Assembly (NCBI RefSeq): GCF_001653235.2
Contig: NW_019154045.1
Coordinates: 124,001 to 188,000, forward strand
Source: Pochonia chlamydosporia 170
Taxonomy: Eukaryota > Ascomycota > Sordariomycetes > Hypocreales > Clavicipitaceae
DNA: 64,000 nucleotides
Direction: 5' to 3'
Below the pieces are notes generated by a model. That model worked only from the letters and a program-made list of their open reading frames with translations, did no database searches and was not told the DNA's origin. Positions 1 to 14,100 of the stretch are shown here, piece by piece. Position 1 is the first letter of the stretch, and every line of letters begins with the position of its first letter. The translations under genes and the position numbers were made by a program.

Positions 1-3000
1 GAAAAAGGGGACCAGACCGGGCGGCGCATAAGAAGCAAGCAACCATGTGAACACAAAAAGGACTGGTAATTACTGGTCTGGTAGGGTTCGCTTTGTCTCT
101 CCAATACGCACATACATACGAAGGAGGCATGTCGTAGACGCACGATCCAGTCGGGAAGTCACGAGCACATTGAATATTGAAACACGTCAAAAAGAAAATG
201 TAAACTCCATCCGGCGTGTTGTTATGCCGTGTATGCAAGGAAAGATGGGAATATCCAGAATGCACATCACACTTGCTTGCTTGAGTGCTTGCTTCCATCC
301 GGCGGTGAGCAACGCGCTAGATGGAAAAAGAAACTCTACATGTCACAAGATCGACAGTAGGAAGATTGAAATACCGAATGCACGATCCGCAGAATTACCG
401 TGAAACAAAAAGCAAAGCCTTGGGGTCTTTTGGCTGTTCCAAAGGCGCTTGCATGAGACCTTGGGCCATTTCTCCAGACTCTCTATGTCCTTCCATGCGC
501 CATCAGAAAAGCAATGAGGCAGGAAAGGGGAAAACTGTCGAGAAAGGAAACGACCTGTGAAACATTCACCCAGTAGTAGGCAAAGGATGACCGTTGAAAG
601 AAGATAAAACACGCATATCAAAAGATCCGAGATGTACAATGCGGGCTCGGCAGCGCCACCCCCGAAAGCCATGGTGCATCGGTTTACTTTTTCTCGTTAT
701 CCACGAATTACCATGAGGATACTGCACGATATGTACTTTGGTCCGAAAGTGACACCTTGTCTAGTGGTTTTACCGTCAAAAACAGACGCACGGATGCATC
801 ATAATAGGCTCGTGAGCGATGATGTGCCTACATTGCTCGCCCTTTGTCTCTGAGCTTGGTCCTTCCTTGTCGTGGTGGCCAGGAGGCGTTGGATGACCTT
901 TTGCATGAGCTAGGGCTCTCCAAATGCGCAACTACATGGCACATGGCATGTATTGGATACAAAGAAAGCGCCTGTACTTGTAGATTTGGGGTGCGTAGCG
1001 CCGTCGTGATGGAATATCGACGAGCCGGGACATGGCGGTGAGAAAAAGAATAATCATTTCCACTACTCCGTACCAGTGCGATGAACGGCACATTTGAAAA
1101 GAAACACTCTCGATCTCGTACATATCGGTGCAGCAGAACCCAAGCTTTGGGCTGCATCAAGAGGCGGAAATCTGTATTAGACGGAAGGCGTTCCATCCAG
1201 CAGGCATAATCTTCCTGATAAGATTACCAAGGCATGCGGATGGCACCCAAAGAGTCGTAATCGACCAAACTCGGCTTTCTGAAATAGCAAAAACCGCCTT
1301 GTGAAAAAGACCCTTCTCCGCTCGGCACATGCGTCCAAGTCACGACGCCTTCGCGTGTGCGGCAGCCCTCTCGCCTTGATATTGGATGAGTAGGATGCAA
1401 CACCGGGACAAAAATGGCGCTTTTTCCCAACTCAGACTTTGTACGTATTACCCTCCCCTGGTGCATGTCCAGATCACTGATAAGATTGGAAGGATCATGG
1501 GCAATGTTTGGACCTCACGGGACGGAGGATGCAGAAACGGGAAGGGAAGGGGAAGGGATGCAGCCGCACCACCACTACCAACCACCACCCACAAGTCTTG
1601 GACCTTGTGGCCAGTAATATCGGAGAGATGACCTGTAGAGAACAAAGTGGTGGCAGTAAGCTACATGCTGTTAATGCATGCAGCCGACAAAGCCCATACT
1701 TCAGCCTCTCTGATAGATGCAGGGGGGCCAATATTAGTTGGCGGTCAAGCACCGAGCGTGACAGTACATGGGCTTCAACACCATCTAGTTTGCATGTTTG
1801 GTTGGAAATATGGTGGCATTATTGTGCATGCCATGCAACAATGACATGTGTAGATACTGTAGGTGGAATGCCGACGACATGTGGTTGTGGCTTGGATATG
1901 GCAATAGTTTCTTGGAGAAAAGCACTTTTGAAGCTGGCTCGCAAAGAAGCAACTCGTTACGAAGAACGCCGGTAGACCGAAAATCTTGACCAATGTACGA
2001 GCAAAGTCTCACGGCACGGACTACCATTGAGATGTTTGTTGACAGACACGGTAGAATAGCTCGCCGTCAAGCCGCAGAAAGGCATTCCGTGAGGCTGGGC
2101 GCAACACCATGATCCTTCAACCATCTCACATTGGACAGCATCATGACAACCACCAGAACCAACAGACTGCATGTATCAAAGAATGCCTGTGCAGCGCAGT
2201 GCTGTGCTTTGTGCCCCACCAACATCTCATCCACCAGCTTCACTTTGACCTTCATCCTCATCATCATCATCATCACCTCACACCACCATCATCACCCATC
2301 ACTAACAACCCCAAACTCAAACTCCAGCCCCAAAAACCACAACCATCCAGCACACACAAAGCGTGACCCTCTGCATTCCTCACCTTACGACGGAGCTGCC
2401 AGCGAGGCCAATCACCTGTATTTCCCTGTCCCCCCTTCCTGTCTTCCTCATGGTTCATCCTTGTCATCACAACCCATCCTTCCAAACAACGTTCGCTGTT
2501 CCCCATGATTGGGCTCGTTTTCTGGCCCTCATCAGCCTAAAACGAGACAACCCAACCAAACAGACCTGTTCCCCGGAGAGCGCCTACCAAGAGATGACCC
2601 GTTGCCCGTAATATCCAAACGCACACTTTCTCCATCAGTCAACCTATCATGGCCGGGACCACACCATCCTTTTCTTCCCCAAAGGCCACTACTGCATCGC
2701 TACCATCTTCATCTGCAGCAAGCATGCAAGCCCAACCAACATGGAAAAACCACTCAGATTTGCAGTTGCAGTTCTGGCAAGTTCCTCCTCCTCCTCCCCC
2801 TATCACAACCGAATACCCACCACCATCAACGCAACTCCACCTACAAGGCCGTGAAAAGCAAAGAGAAAATTTGGTACGAGTGGATCCAAGACGTTCGAGT
2901 TTCATCCAAAGAAGAGAAACCAGAAGGAAAGCAGTCCAATCCACAAGAAAAAAAGCCAATCGCGGCACATACTTGGCAGCGTCGTGTCACAAGTGGTTTA

Positions 3001-5237
3001 CTCATCCCAGTCCAACTTGTGGCTTCGTTTCCCTTCCCCTTCCCCCCCCGGTTCGCCTGCCTCTCAATCTGCATTTTGCAGGACTAGCTCTTATTTGCTT
3101 TCCCATCACACTCTTCAACTCGTTTCTTCGCGATCTCGTCAGGGTTTTGGGAAGCAAGCAAAAAAAGCTCAGGTCCCGCGCTAAGCCGGACGCAGATAAC
3201 ATCCCGGATGATCCAATCCCTAAACATGTCCATCAGCAACATGGCCAAACGCCCCGTCTCTGCATCCGTAAGTCTTGGCTATTTTGCTCTTGGCCTTGGT
3301 TCTTTGTGCAGTAGTAATATCCCACAACCACTCAGCTTCCGCAGATGGGAGAGGTCCACACAAGTCCAATCCGTTCCTACGCTACTCTTCATAAAACGCT
3401 GGCTTTATTGCAGTGACGACAGCTGCCGAGATCCAATTCAGCCGTCTGGGTCCCTTGGGAGGGCAGATGATATGTGACCATGTCGGTACCCTGGCTCCCT
3501 CCGTGGTGTCTATATTGGGAAATAATTTGACATTGTCGAGCCTGTGGGATTTGCGTTTGCCAATTTTTCGCGCCCGGCTAATACCAGGAGATTAGGATGG
3601 CTCAGCGAGGCTGACGGGCCATGAGGAAGATACTACCTACGTGTGTAGATACTCAGTCCAGCTTACAGTACTTGCTCACATTCCTTTGAAATGTACTCCG
3701 TATTGTGCGCATAGTCCGGTACTCCGTACGTATCTACCTAGGTAGGTAACTCCTCGGGGAAAGTACTGCCACTGCCCTGGCCTGCTTGTACATGGATATT
3801 GGATGAAGCGTCGTACGGCATAGTATCATTCGTCTTTTATTATGTGGCCCAATGTTCCACATCAACCGAGACGGTATATCCATCCAAGCCACGGCCACGA
3901 CGTCAGCTCAGACTGCGCATGTCGTGGACTGACTAAACTGACAAGACCACTTTCCACTTTGGAATGAGCTCATCAACAATCAAACTTTCACTTTTCACAG
4001 CCGACAAATCTCCGCCCAAGTCTCCTCTCCTCCTAGGATGGCGCCAGGCCAAGAAAAATCCGGTGGAGCTCCGACTCTTCCGACCACCTTCTAGGCTCCC
4101 GCTCCCAATCACCAAACTCTCATTGCATATCCACTTTCCAATCGAAAATTGAACCTGTTGCAAGATTTGCCGGAACACGAGGCCTCGTCAAAGACTCCGT
4201 TTCAGAGTGGAGCACACCCGAGTGAGTTTGAGTATCAGTTTCACGGCAAGAATGTACCGTAAGAGGCAGTGCTCACACGTCAGCCAGTATCAAGTATTGT
4301 CTGGCACTGGTACACGGCAACATGTTTATACCTTACTGTACTTGGATCACAAGTGAAATTGGCAAAAGGTGAATGTAGTTCAATGTTTGTTGATTCTTCG
4401 TCTCCTGGACGTGCTAGTCTGGTCCAAAAAAGCTTTTCCAGCTGCTCCTGGCCACGACTATGCTACCCATCATCGCCTTCTTTTCAGGCTTGCGGCGGGC
4501 TTCGGAGCCCATCCATCTCTCTATGTTTCACAATCAAATAACACCGCTTGAAAATTCCCAAACATTCCGCTCCCACTTGAAATGCCCATCCCTATCGTAC
4601 CCAGTAGAATATCCCGAACAAGGAAAAAAAAAAGAAATGTAGAAATGTCGAGACAAATATTCCTGATTTCCGTCTCCAAGTGAATGTCACAGTGCCATGG
4701 ATCCTCTTCCGTGTCCAAGTGCAGTGATTAAAATATGTTTGCTTCGTCGTAAATCTCGCGGCCGTGTCCCATCCTGTTCAAAAAAGAAAAAAAATCGCTG
4801 CTCTCCAAAGGCATGCTCTAACGGAAAAAAATAATATTGGCAGCCGCATGTTTTTGGTTTTGAAACACCTGGAGGTGTCTTGCGCCGTTGCTGAGAGGGT
4901 CATGGCCCTGCAAAAAAATTCCAAATCGCAGATACCTCGCCGTCCTTGGAATCAGATTAACTCCACGCTGGTTGAAAAAAATATGGCTCAAAAACAAAAG
5001 TTGCGAACTTGTCGAAACCGACAGTGCAGAAGAGTTGGTGTGAATAGATACAAGGTGGAAGATGTGAAGATCCCGAAAATTTTGGTAGACCCGATAATCC
5101 AGTTTTTAAAGAGCCGAGAAGAAAGAAAATATTAAAAACTTTTCGATTTTATCCGGTGATGTCGTGGATTATGCGTTGTCCTTTTTGTCTGCAAAGGAGG
5201 GTCCCATCGACTATGTTGTGAACGTGGTGTTGCGTGT
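1..5237. other. Gene-poor left end
   Basis: I see no gene I can support here. Open frames exist on both strands but lack similarity, a convincing start context or plausible splice structure. From about 2230 to 3070 the plus strand is strongly pyrimidine-rich, as fungal promoters and leaders often are, and includes a CAT repeat near 2258-2275. A good donor (GTAAGT, 3270) and a CAG about 45 nt later follow a short ATG-led frame at 3208, but the frame does not lead into a recognisable protein. Copies of TACTCCGTA lie at 1064, 3694 and 3720, and TACCTAGGTA at 3735. Confidence 0.6.
2258..2275. repeat. CAT trinucleotide microsatellite
   Basis: About six uninterrupted CAT units inside a C/T-rich stretch, followed by imperfect CAC/CAT units to about 2310. 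It is a simple sequence repeat without coding context. Confidence 0.8.
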
Positions 5238-6828
5238 TTAATAGCAACCTTGGAATGAGGGGATGAAGGGAACTTGTTGAAAGGCAACAGGATGTTGCAT
5301 CATAGGAACCTGTTGAACGTATCTGACGACTTCCCACAGCGGGAAGAACGATTTAGGCTGGCAAGGCGCGTGCACAGGCACCGGCGCTTGGATGGGCACT
5401 GGTGTTTGTTGGCAGACCACTGGTTGCTGTTGCACTTGAATCGGTATAGGTACTACTCTGGGTTCAGTGAACTGTTGCGGTATGCCTTGGCCATGGTAAA
5501 TTCCCAAGTCTCTGGTGTCCTCTGGCCCATAGGTCACCGGAGTAAAAGAGACAGGAGCGTCGTGTTGCTGTTGTTGTTGTTCTTGCATAAAATCATCGTC
5601 ATCCAGGTCATCAATGGTGGAGCCGCTAGATGTGAGCGATCCCTCATCGGACGTGGTGCTGGCTGGTGAGAGAGGAGAGTCGTATTCGTAATCATCGACA
5701 ATGGCGTCCTCATCGGTAACGTATTCGGGGATGTGTGGTGAGACTGGCTGGTGTTGCTGAATGGACAACGGTTGGGATGCTGGCACCGTGAACTGAGAGC
5801 AAGCCATGATGCGGCATCGCAGCTCAGCCAAGGTGATCCTCATCTCCGGGTTGGGGCAAAAAATCCTGCCCAGAATATCATTCAGTTCATCAGTCAGGGG
5901 AAGGATTGTCTTGAGAAATTCCTGAGATCGGGTGTAGGCCCGATAGGTAGAGTCCTGGCAAGAGGCCTGCTTCCATGGGTTGCGGCCACAAGTCAAATTG
6001 ACAAGAATGACTCCTAATGACCAGACATCATTGGGTGCACACATGTAGTAGGGTTTCCGGGTTGAAGGATTGAGGCATTCTGGTGCTTTGGTTAGAAATA
6101 TCTGCATGGTAGTAATCAAGTGCGAGGGACGTTCAACACATACCAGGGCTCATGTAAAAGGTCGAGCCGCATCCGTAGTCCTCGGAGCGATCATCCGCAG
6201 TGGCAAGGCCAAAGTCGGCCAATTTGACGGTGTTTCCATTATCCGTCACCAGAATGTTCTCAGGCTTCAGATCTCTGTGGTAGATTCCCAGTTTATGGCA
6301 GTGCTCAACGGCATCGACGATTTGCAGGAAAACCTTCTTGGAGAGTTGGTCCTTACCCACGTATTGGCCAAGCTCTGTAATGTTGAGGAACAGGTCTCCT
6401 TCTGGGCAATACTCCAAGATGACATAGATGCAATCGGGGTCATCTACGATCTTGAGCATAGACACAATATTGGGATGCGCTGAGGCAAGGTAGTGAAGTC
6501 TGATCTCCCGTTGTTGATAGGCAACCTGGCGTCGTTCCAACGGAGTACCATCGGCATTATACTTGCTCAGACACTTGACAGCATACCGGACACCAGTCTT
6601 TACATCGATGGCAGCGTAGACTACTCCATAGGCGCCGGTCCCGAGCACCTCGGTCAACTGAAGCTTTCCCTCCAGAAGTCTTCCTAATCTCTGCTCTGGG
6701 GCCAACGGGATGCATCTGGACTGGAATGGAGTGACCGAGTATGTCTGCTGGTTGTTGCCACACTTGAAATTGTCGTAGGCGGGGGATGCTGGGGGCGTAG
6801 GATATCCGAATGGCGCATGGTGCTGCAT
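5238..6828 (-). CDS. Ran1/Sks1-like serine/threonine protein kinase
   Basis: A protein kinase of about 508 residues, made of two exons (6828-6144 and 6079-5238) around a 64 nt intron with GTATGT donor. The join restores the activation-loop motif YMSPE. The catalytic domain spans roughly residues 57-340. The glycine loop GTGAYG is at 63-68, Lys85 follows in AVK, the catalytic loop HRDLKPEN starts at 185 and DFG is at 205-207. The overall pattern (short N-terminus, LADFGLAT, ECLNP after the activation loop) is that of fission yeast Ran1/Pat1 and budding yeast Sks1/Vhs1, kinases linked to nutrient and meiotic control. The C-terminal 170 residues are low complexity, with a short poly-Gln run and Pro/Val/Gln-rich repeats. 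It stands alone, with long gene-poor DNA on both sides. The substrate cannot be told from sequence. Confidence 0.93.
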
Positions 6829-8113
6829 TATATGGTGGTGAGAGGAGAAGAAAGGAAACGCCTCGGAATACTATCAAGTTCTCCGGTGGGTGAAGCTCAA
6901 GAGGAAATAATATCCGGCGAACTTAACGGATCCAATGGAGAACAAAGAAATTCCTATACCCAGCCAAGGATATATAGTCGAGTGTGTCTTCCGGATTTTG
7001 AAGTATATAAAAACAGTTTGTTTCAAAAGGTCGCAAAAACAACGTCTACTTGACAGCCGAATCAACGGGTCAAGAATATCGGTCAGGCAAGGAAACTTGG
7101 TCGACCAAAACAACAAGTACAAAGGTCTCCTTGATTAAAGGAACGGGTCGTTGTAGGAATAGGTGACCTTGGAGCAAACAATCCGGTAGCAAGATGGCTG
7201 GTAAAAGGGAGGTTGAAGGAAAGTCGTGAAGTAGGTTGCTGAAGCGTGTAAGTGGTATATGCATCAAGATTGAGGCGGGCAGCGACAGGTAGATAACGAT
7301 GAAGGCTGGTCCACACCTTGACCACTCATCCGTCACAAAACCTCACACCAGACACAGACCACAGACATTCTCTGGAAACCCTGAGGCGGACAAGAGATAC
7401 GTACCGATTGCGTGGAGCATCCACAACATCCACACCAGGCCACCGTGGGCCCACAAGCCTCATCACAGAAACTAGCTGACCTGGGTGGGCAGATTAATGA
7501 CATGGATGCTCCATACGCTATCTTGTCTTAGCCGGCAGGGGTGGGGAGACCATCAGCAAAGCGCTACTGCAACAGCTATTCTTAACTGCGCCAAAAGGTT
7601 CGGCCGCGTCGAAAGGGAAGGGGGGTGAGGGTCCGAGGCTAACGACGGGCAGGGATCCTGTATCGTGTGGTGACGCTGAGCAATATACGAGAGGCGAGGA
7701 TAGTCTGACACACCAAAATAAAGTGGTTCTGTTGTGTCATGGGCCGCCGCCCAGCCCATTTTGCCTTCTGGACTAACGCCAGGCATGGACCCACGCCACC
7801 AACTTGGCCAACGCCAGAGAATGTTCAGAAACTGGCCTGACCAGAGATGGATCGCAAGTTGTCCAGAGTCCAACGAGCGCAATTCCAACCCCCCTGTCAT
7901 TGATCCAGCCAAAGAGTCACTCATCGCGATGATCCCTGACCATCGGGCGAAACGCCATGGAAGGTGAGTGTGACTGGCAACACTGCACTGGCAAGCTAGG
8001 GGCAGTGCCTCCAGAATCCCCAGTTTGAACCCTTCCCTTTCAGCAATGTGCTTTCCGACCACCAGTCCAGCCAGTGTGTCAGTGAACCTGGGTGAAAGAG
8101 GTGTGGGCGTCCG

Positions 8114-8147
8114 AGTGTGTGTGTGTGTGTATGTATGCATGTGTGTC
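8114..8147. repeat. TG/TATG microsatellite
   Basis: A run of TG dinucleotides that passes into TATG and TGCATG units. On the minus strand it produces the His/Thr-rich stretch of an otherwise unconvincing 225-residue frame. Confidence 0.85.
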
Positions 8148-11100
8148 CTTGTCTTGCTTGCTGGCAAAACTTGTTCCGCTGACACCTCCAAAAATACTGC
8201 TAGCAGTCTCTGACTTTTGAAGTCTCGCATCGTTGCTCATGACCATGTGGCCTTGCCATGGTCCGCTCTCCCTCACGGCTCAAGTTCGCCTCAGGGAAAG
8301 AAAAATTTGCCATTCAGGTGCACAGAAGCACGCTCCTTCCGTCTGCCAGGTAGTTGGCTTTTGAGTTGTACTATTCAGTTCTCATCGGTGGTATTCCAAG
8401 TGCAAAGCGAGGGAGCCAGGGCCAAGGCAGAACATGGACAGCTACTCCGTAGACTGGACAGTAAGGAGACAAGACAAAACAGCAAAATCTGGCACACTGA
8501 TTGGCAAAACAAACAAACTTTTTGACACCGAGTCCAAAACTTTGCTGCAGAGGACATGGGCTGCTTAGTTCAGTGACCATGAACAACTGGTATGGAAAGT
8601 GAACCTTGCCAGGCAAGCAAAGTCCTGCTTGGAAAGGGCAGATGACAACCGCTTCCCCATCTCTCCCATCGCTGTTTGGGCTGTCTTGTCTTCTAATCTA
8701 GACATTAGTTGTGCCATGATGTCTCTTTCCTGAGTAGTCGTAATGGAATTCAAAGAATCATGGCTCATTCGGCATGTTGGTTTCCTCAGGATAGTATCAA
8801 AAGGCGCCGTCATATTTCGCGGCAACAGGAAGACTTTCTGCCACCGACGGAGCCGATAAGATTTGGGCTGTTGAGTGCCTGCACTCATCAACCTAGATAC
8901 ATCAATCCAACTCATAGAATGGAGTAGCAGGTATGATTACAGGCTGCCGTTTCGTTCTCAGCGACAGCTGCGGCACTGTTTGACAGTGTACACACACCTC
9001 CACCAGGGCAAATCGCTGAGCTAGAATGCTGCCTTGCTTCAACTCCTCCTGCTAGGTGTTTGCCAATAGACCATGCATGCCAGTCTGCATAAGCCGTCCA
9101 CTGACCAATAAGCTGAAGTCCATGCAGTTATGCACTTGAAATGCGCTGGAGAGATCGCCACGTTTGACGCGTCTGAGTGGCTGCGCCCACAATGCAAGTA
9201 TCGGAAGAACTGCGTACGGCGCCACAGAAGGGGACCACGGATTGAGTGGTATTGGCACTGCCCAAGAAATCCGAGATTTTGATGTGGCGAAGCCGAGAAA
9301 GCGAGGCCCGATCGAAGAGTCCGACAGATCACAGGAGAAGAAAGAACAATTTTCTTTACTTTAACTCGATCTGCCGTTTCATTGTCCAGAATGTGTTGCA
9401 AACCGCTGGGTAGATGAGAGCCTTTTGGGGCCTTATGAGAAGCAAGGAGCAGTATCAGGCGCCGTCTTGAACCTGGTTTGAAACAGAACCCGTCGGCACA
9501 CATATCAATCGAATCAGGGCCTGCGACTTGGAGCTTGGTAATGTTCAACACCACGACAGGCGTCCCAAAAGACAGAAGCCGGGCTTGGTGGCTTCCAACC
9601 ATTTCTCTCCGCGTTGTTTGCTGACTTCATTCACTCAACTCGGCCGCGCTTCCCATCGAGACCCAGCAAAATTGGGCATATCACCCGCACCTGCACCTCG
9701 AACAACAAGGAGCAGGCATATGTGAAGCACGGACATGCACTCAAAAGAGAGACTTGCATGAGGATACGTTGTCTGATTGGGGAGCTAGAGCCGGATCCCG
9801 GAAGCTCTGCACCACCATCCACTTCACTAGTGGCCCGTTGGCTGCAAGCAGCCTCGCTCAAGTCGCCGCCACGAGCCAGTAAGATGTAGTTGAACAGGCA
9901 GAATTGAGCGTGAAGACGCCATGGCCCCCGTCGCTGCCGAACAGTGAGGCGGTCCCGTTGATGTTGATCATCCACTGAAGCATGGAGCTGGAAGGGGTTG
10001 AGTGCATTGCAGAGCACCGGAGCAGAGGAGGCGTCCAATACAACAACTCCAAAGCCCCGCCGAGAACCCTGTGCTACCCAAGACATTCATAATGAAAAGT
10101 GCAATGCGTCGTTTCTGGCTTTATGACCTTCGCTCTCACCTGATGGTGGACTACCATGCGTCAGTGACACAGGTATGGATGCCACCAACCTGTTGCATTC
10201 ATGGGCACAAGGATGGCGGCAAGTGTGGTGAACAAATCGGTCTAGGTGAAAATAATCTGTTGACTTGGGCACGTACTGCGAAACTGACGTTGCAACTTCT
10301 GCCGTACATGCCGTGTTTGTGAATATTGAACTCCGGCAACTGGTAAATTCGATGTCTTTCGCCAAAGCAGGCCGCCGTGTGATAGTGACTTTGTATTGTG
10401 TCAGGGTATTCCTGTGGTACTGTCCTGGCCCTGGTATGCGTTCCTTGTGAGCGACGTTTGGCTGTTGCTTCAAACACAAAGCATAAGAGGGTCACAGTAT
10501 GAACCCCGAAACACCTGTTTAATTTGAGATATGTAAAACACGGAATACCATACGGAGTACGTACTGTACAGTGCCGATATTCTTAAAGGAAAATTGCTCA
10601 ATTCCAGGGACTCAGATTTCCAGGTCTGGAAACTCCTGCTAATTGTAGAACATGATTCACACAGAAGAGTTTGGGACGTTGAGCCCACCAATTGCGTCCG
10701 AGGTGCAAAGAGATCGGTCGACGTAATGCGTATTTCATGATGATGGTCACTTTCCCTCGCTTGTTGATCCGTGGGTGGAAGTGGTATGGTGTCAAGGTGT
10801 GTGTGATATTGACATAGTGCAGGGTAGTATATTGCAAAGACCTCACATCCGAAGGCTTGGTTTCCATTCGTTGGTCGAACTATGGCATGCAACAGACTGC
10901 ACAATGAGTGCGGGGACACAATCTGGTACTTCTCTTGATGCTATTTCCGCGAGCACCTGAGCTTGGTCCTGCGCGATTCATGCCAAAGGTCTTGGAGAGG
11001 TATGCTGATTAAAAATCAGGCTGTCTACCTAGGTAGTTGAGGCATTGGAGGAGAAGGAGAGGATTTGATGTGTGACAACCCGTGGGTCGCTTTTGGGGCT

Positions 11101-14100
11101 TGTCGAGTTTGGGAGTGAAGATGGCTGAAGGCAGGATGTTGAGATGTTGACACATCGAGATGACCAGTCTTGACGAAGGTCTTTGGCAACCAGACACCAC
11201 CAGCACAAACCCGCCCCTTCTTGAATGGGAGAGCGGTCTGCGGCTGTGTCGCGCCTTCCCAACTACTGTTGTGCAACATCGAGAAGTGGACAGATGTGGA
11301 TGACTGCAGCGAGCGCAAAATCACGGGACTATGCACTAGTCCCAATTGGTGCATGGCGCCAGATCTACTGCCTCTCTCCATCTGCAATCCACCATCAATC
11401 AAACTCCCCCGTCTTGCCCGTCTGGCCTGTGCAAATGTTCGACCAACCACCAAGCCAGGCCTCGAGCTATCCAAGTTTTGGAAGCAAACAACCATGGCTT
11501 GCATGCCGGCCTTCGCCACCCTGGATTAGCTGTTGCAGATGTGAGTGGCCAAGTTGAACGAGGCTTGTTCATCTCATTGGGCAGTGGCCATCTGGAGCAC
11601 ATTGCACCCATCTCCAAACGCTGATTGCCGTGGGTGGCTGAGCTCCATCTAATCTCAAAACATGCGGAGAAGACAATCCTGCTCAACTTGAGGTGTTTGG
11701 TGTCAGACAACTCGCCTTCCGCAGGGGCTTCAGAATTGCTGGCCCCTTGCTAACGCTGCTGTCGTCCAGGATGCTGTCCACGATGCCCTGACCTCGCATC
11801 ATCTGAGGTGAACTATCGCCTAGGGCCGATGCTAGGCTGAGAAAAGAATGAACCGCTGGCCATAGCAGCAATTTCAGTGCGGCACTTGCCCAGTGTTCCA
11901 TTGAGATCCGCAATGAAAGCTTTCTGAGGCTAGGGTCTGGATGAATCAATTTGTTTTGGCTCAATGAACAGCTCAAGTCCAGAGAAACTCATTGCCGAAG
12001 GGCTGCTACTACAGCATCTTAGCAACTGCAGTGTCATCGCCTGCTGTGACCGTACCATTGGGTTGAAGACGCCGAGTGCACACAATAACAGCGCCCATAC
12101 GCCGGGGTCTGGCCAACCTGGGTACGGCTTCGAGTGTTCTTTGCGGTCAGATGTGTCATGGCGTCAGACAATTTTAGCTCTCAATGAATTCTCTACTTTA
12201 CTACCGAGTAGCACTGCAACGTTCTCGGCTATGATGAGCCCGAGGCCGATCAGCCTGCGGCAGAGAATTGCTTCTTCTCTCATTGCGCCGGGATGTTTGA
12301 TATTCGGCCACGAAACGTGGCAGCCCGCCCAAAAGCAGTGTGTGCTGGTCTCAACGTCCTCTTCTGATCCCACAACAAACCTCAACGCCAGCAAAAAATG
12401 GCTGACTGATAGCAAACCCATTCACTAGTCTGGAAGTTATTTCAACTTTCGGCCGAACCCCAAACGGGTGCGGATTTGCATTGTGAAATGGCCCCGGCAA
12501 CTAAACTTTGATGGTTGGCGAAAGCAGCTTCAGACCCTGTTCAATTTGGTTGGTCCGTTCAGCAATGCCGCATGGTGCTTACCAATAAGTGGCTTTCTTC
12601 CATTATCTCAGCTGAGCAACGCCATGTCTGTTGTTGTTTGAACAAGTTAAGAGCCTCAGCACTCCGGGTTCCAGGATCATGACCACATATCTGCTGGCCA
12701 CTAAATTAAGAAATCCTGGCCTAGCACGGTGAAGTTTGGCGAAGGTGAACAGTGACTGCTGCCTCCTCTGGCGTCTTTGGCGGCTAATGCAGGAATCCGG
12801 GAATCGATAACAATTACTCAATGACCGTTATACAGCTGTGTGAGCCTGTCTGCACTAACGTCTCATACCAACCTTCACGGCGAGTCTCCAATGAGTGAAA
12901 TCCGCTGGAGGAACCTCACCCATGCTGACTGGGACATGATGGGAGCGCGGATGTCCACCGGGTTGCACCAGCAAGGACATCTGCCGTCGAGTGGCTGCCC
13001 CCATGGCTGCAACAGCATGCCAAGCAAGCAAATGTATTGCGATTCGAGATCAGTCACATTTTTGAGATTTGGGATTCCCCTCACCAAAGTTCGCATCTAA
13101 CTGCGACAAGCTGGGTACCTTTCAAAAAGGAACAACTGGTCCAACGACCTCGCTTTCCAACCAACAAGCCCACCTACACAGATGGCTTGGAAGGAGTCCC
13201 CATTGTGGATGCACTGGCCAGCGAATTGTGGATGGTGCCAAGGTGGTCAAGCTCGTGGTCTTGATTTGCGAGCATATCCCCAGAGAATGGATCTGGCTGA
13301 ATTTAGTTCCCGTACCCACGAAATCGTTGTCAGCATGGCCAACCTCATTCACATGGCTGACAGCCACACACAACCAATTTGCTGACTTGCTGGTGATCTA
13401 GACCTGAAGTGGCCAACGTCGTCTTCATATCAGGCGCCCAGCCAGCCGCCGTGGTGTTCCGGCTTTTCAGAAGGTTGGCATCTGTGACCAGAGCATCTGG
13501 GTGGTGATTCTATTCCCGCCGTGCCCTCCTTGTCTGGTCAGAGTGTGTGGCATCCACCGCGGAACTTTGGGACCGCGTGATTACTGACGCTCCAAGCTTG
13601 GCATCCCCTGGATTGGGGTCAACAGACCATAACAGCTAGGCCGTGAACTATTGAGCCGCCAGTGGTGCCTCCTCCTAATGGCCAAGCCGGCCTGCCGTTT
13701 ACCAAAGACGTTTGCCTAGGAGGGCTTCTGAGAACTCAATCTTCGGAGGCGTCTGCTCGCACCCTTCCGCTGGTTCCATGCCTGTATCTTCCCCCAATCC
13801 TTCCTGGTCGGGCTGCTAGATTACGGAGCCTTCTCCGTGGGCTGAACACGAGTAGTTATGGAGGGCAAATGGCTCCTGGACTCTCAGCATCTCTGACGGC
13901 AGCAGTCACGAACTTGTTTTGTCCTTTGTCCTCCAATTGAGATGCTGATTGCACTGCGCCAGAACAACACAGCATGTCTTGGTTCACACGGCAGTCACTG
14001 GCAGGCTTCACCATCACGGTGGCGTCTTGGTTTCCTTTGTGAAGGCGTAGCTGATTGCGCAAACACACAGCAGGCAGTCAAGTCCACCAACAATCCATTC

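Noticed and set aside
1508..1975. 155-codon plus-strand frame
   Set aside because: Overlapped by frames on both strands of similar length, with no domain and Trp/Cys/His-rich random-looking composition.
2649..3314. 221-codon plus-strand frame starting with ATG
   Set aside because: Composition follows the C/T-rich DNA, the protein has no recognisable motif, and an unconnected splice-like pair lies inside its end.
7553..8230. 225-codon minus-strand frame
   Set aside because: Its start region is produced by the TG microsatellite (His/Thr repeats) and the rest resembles nothing.
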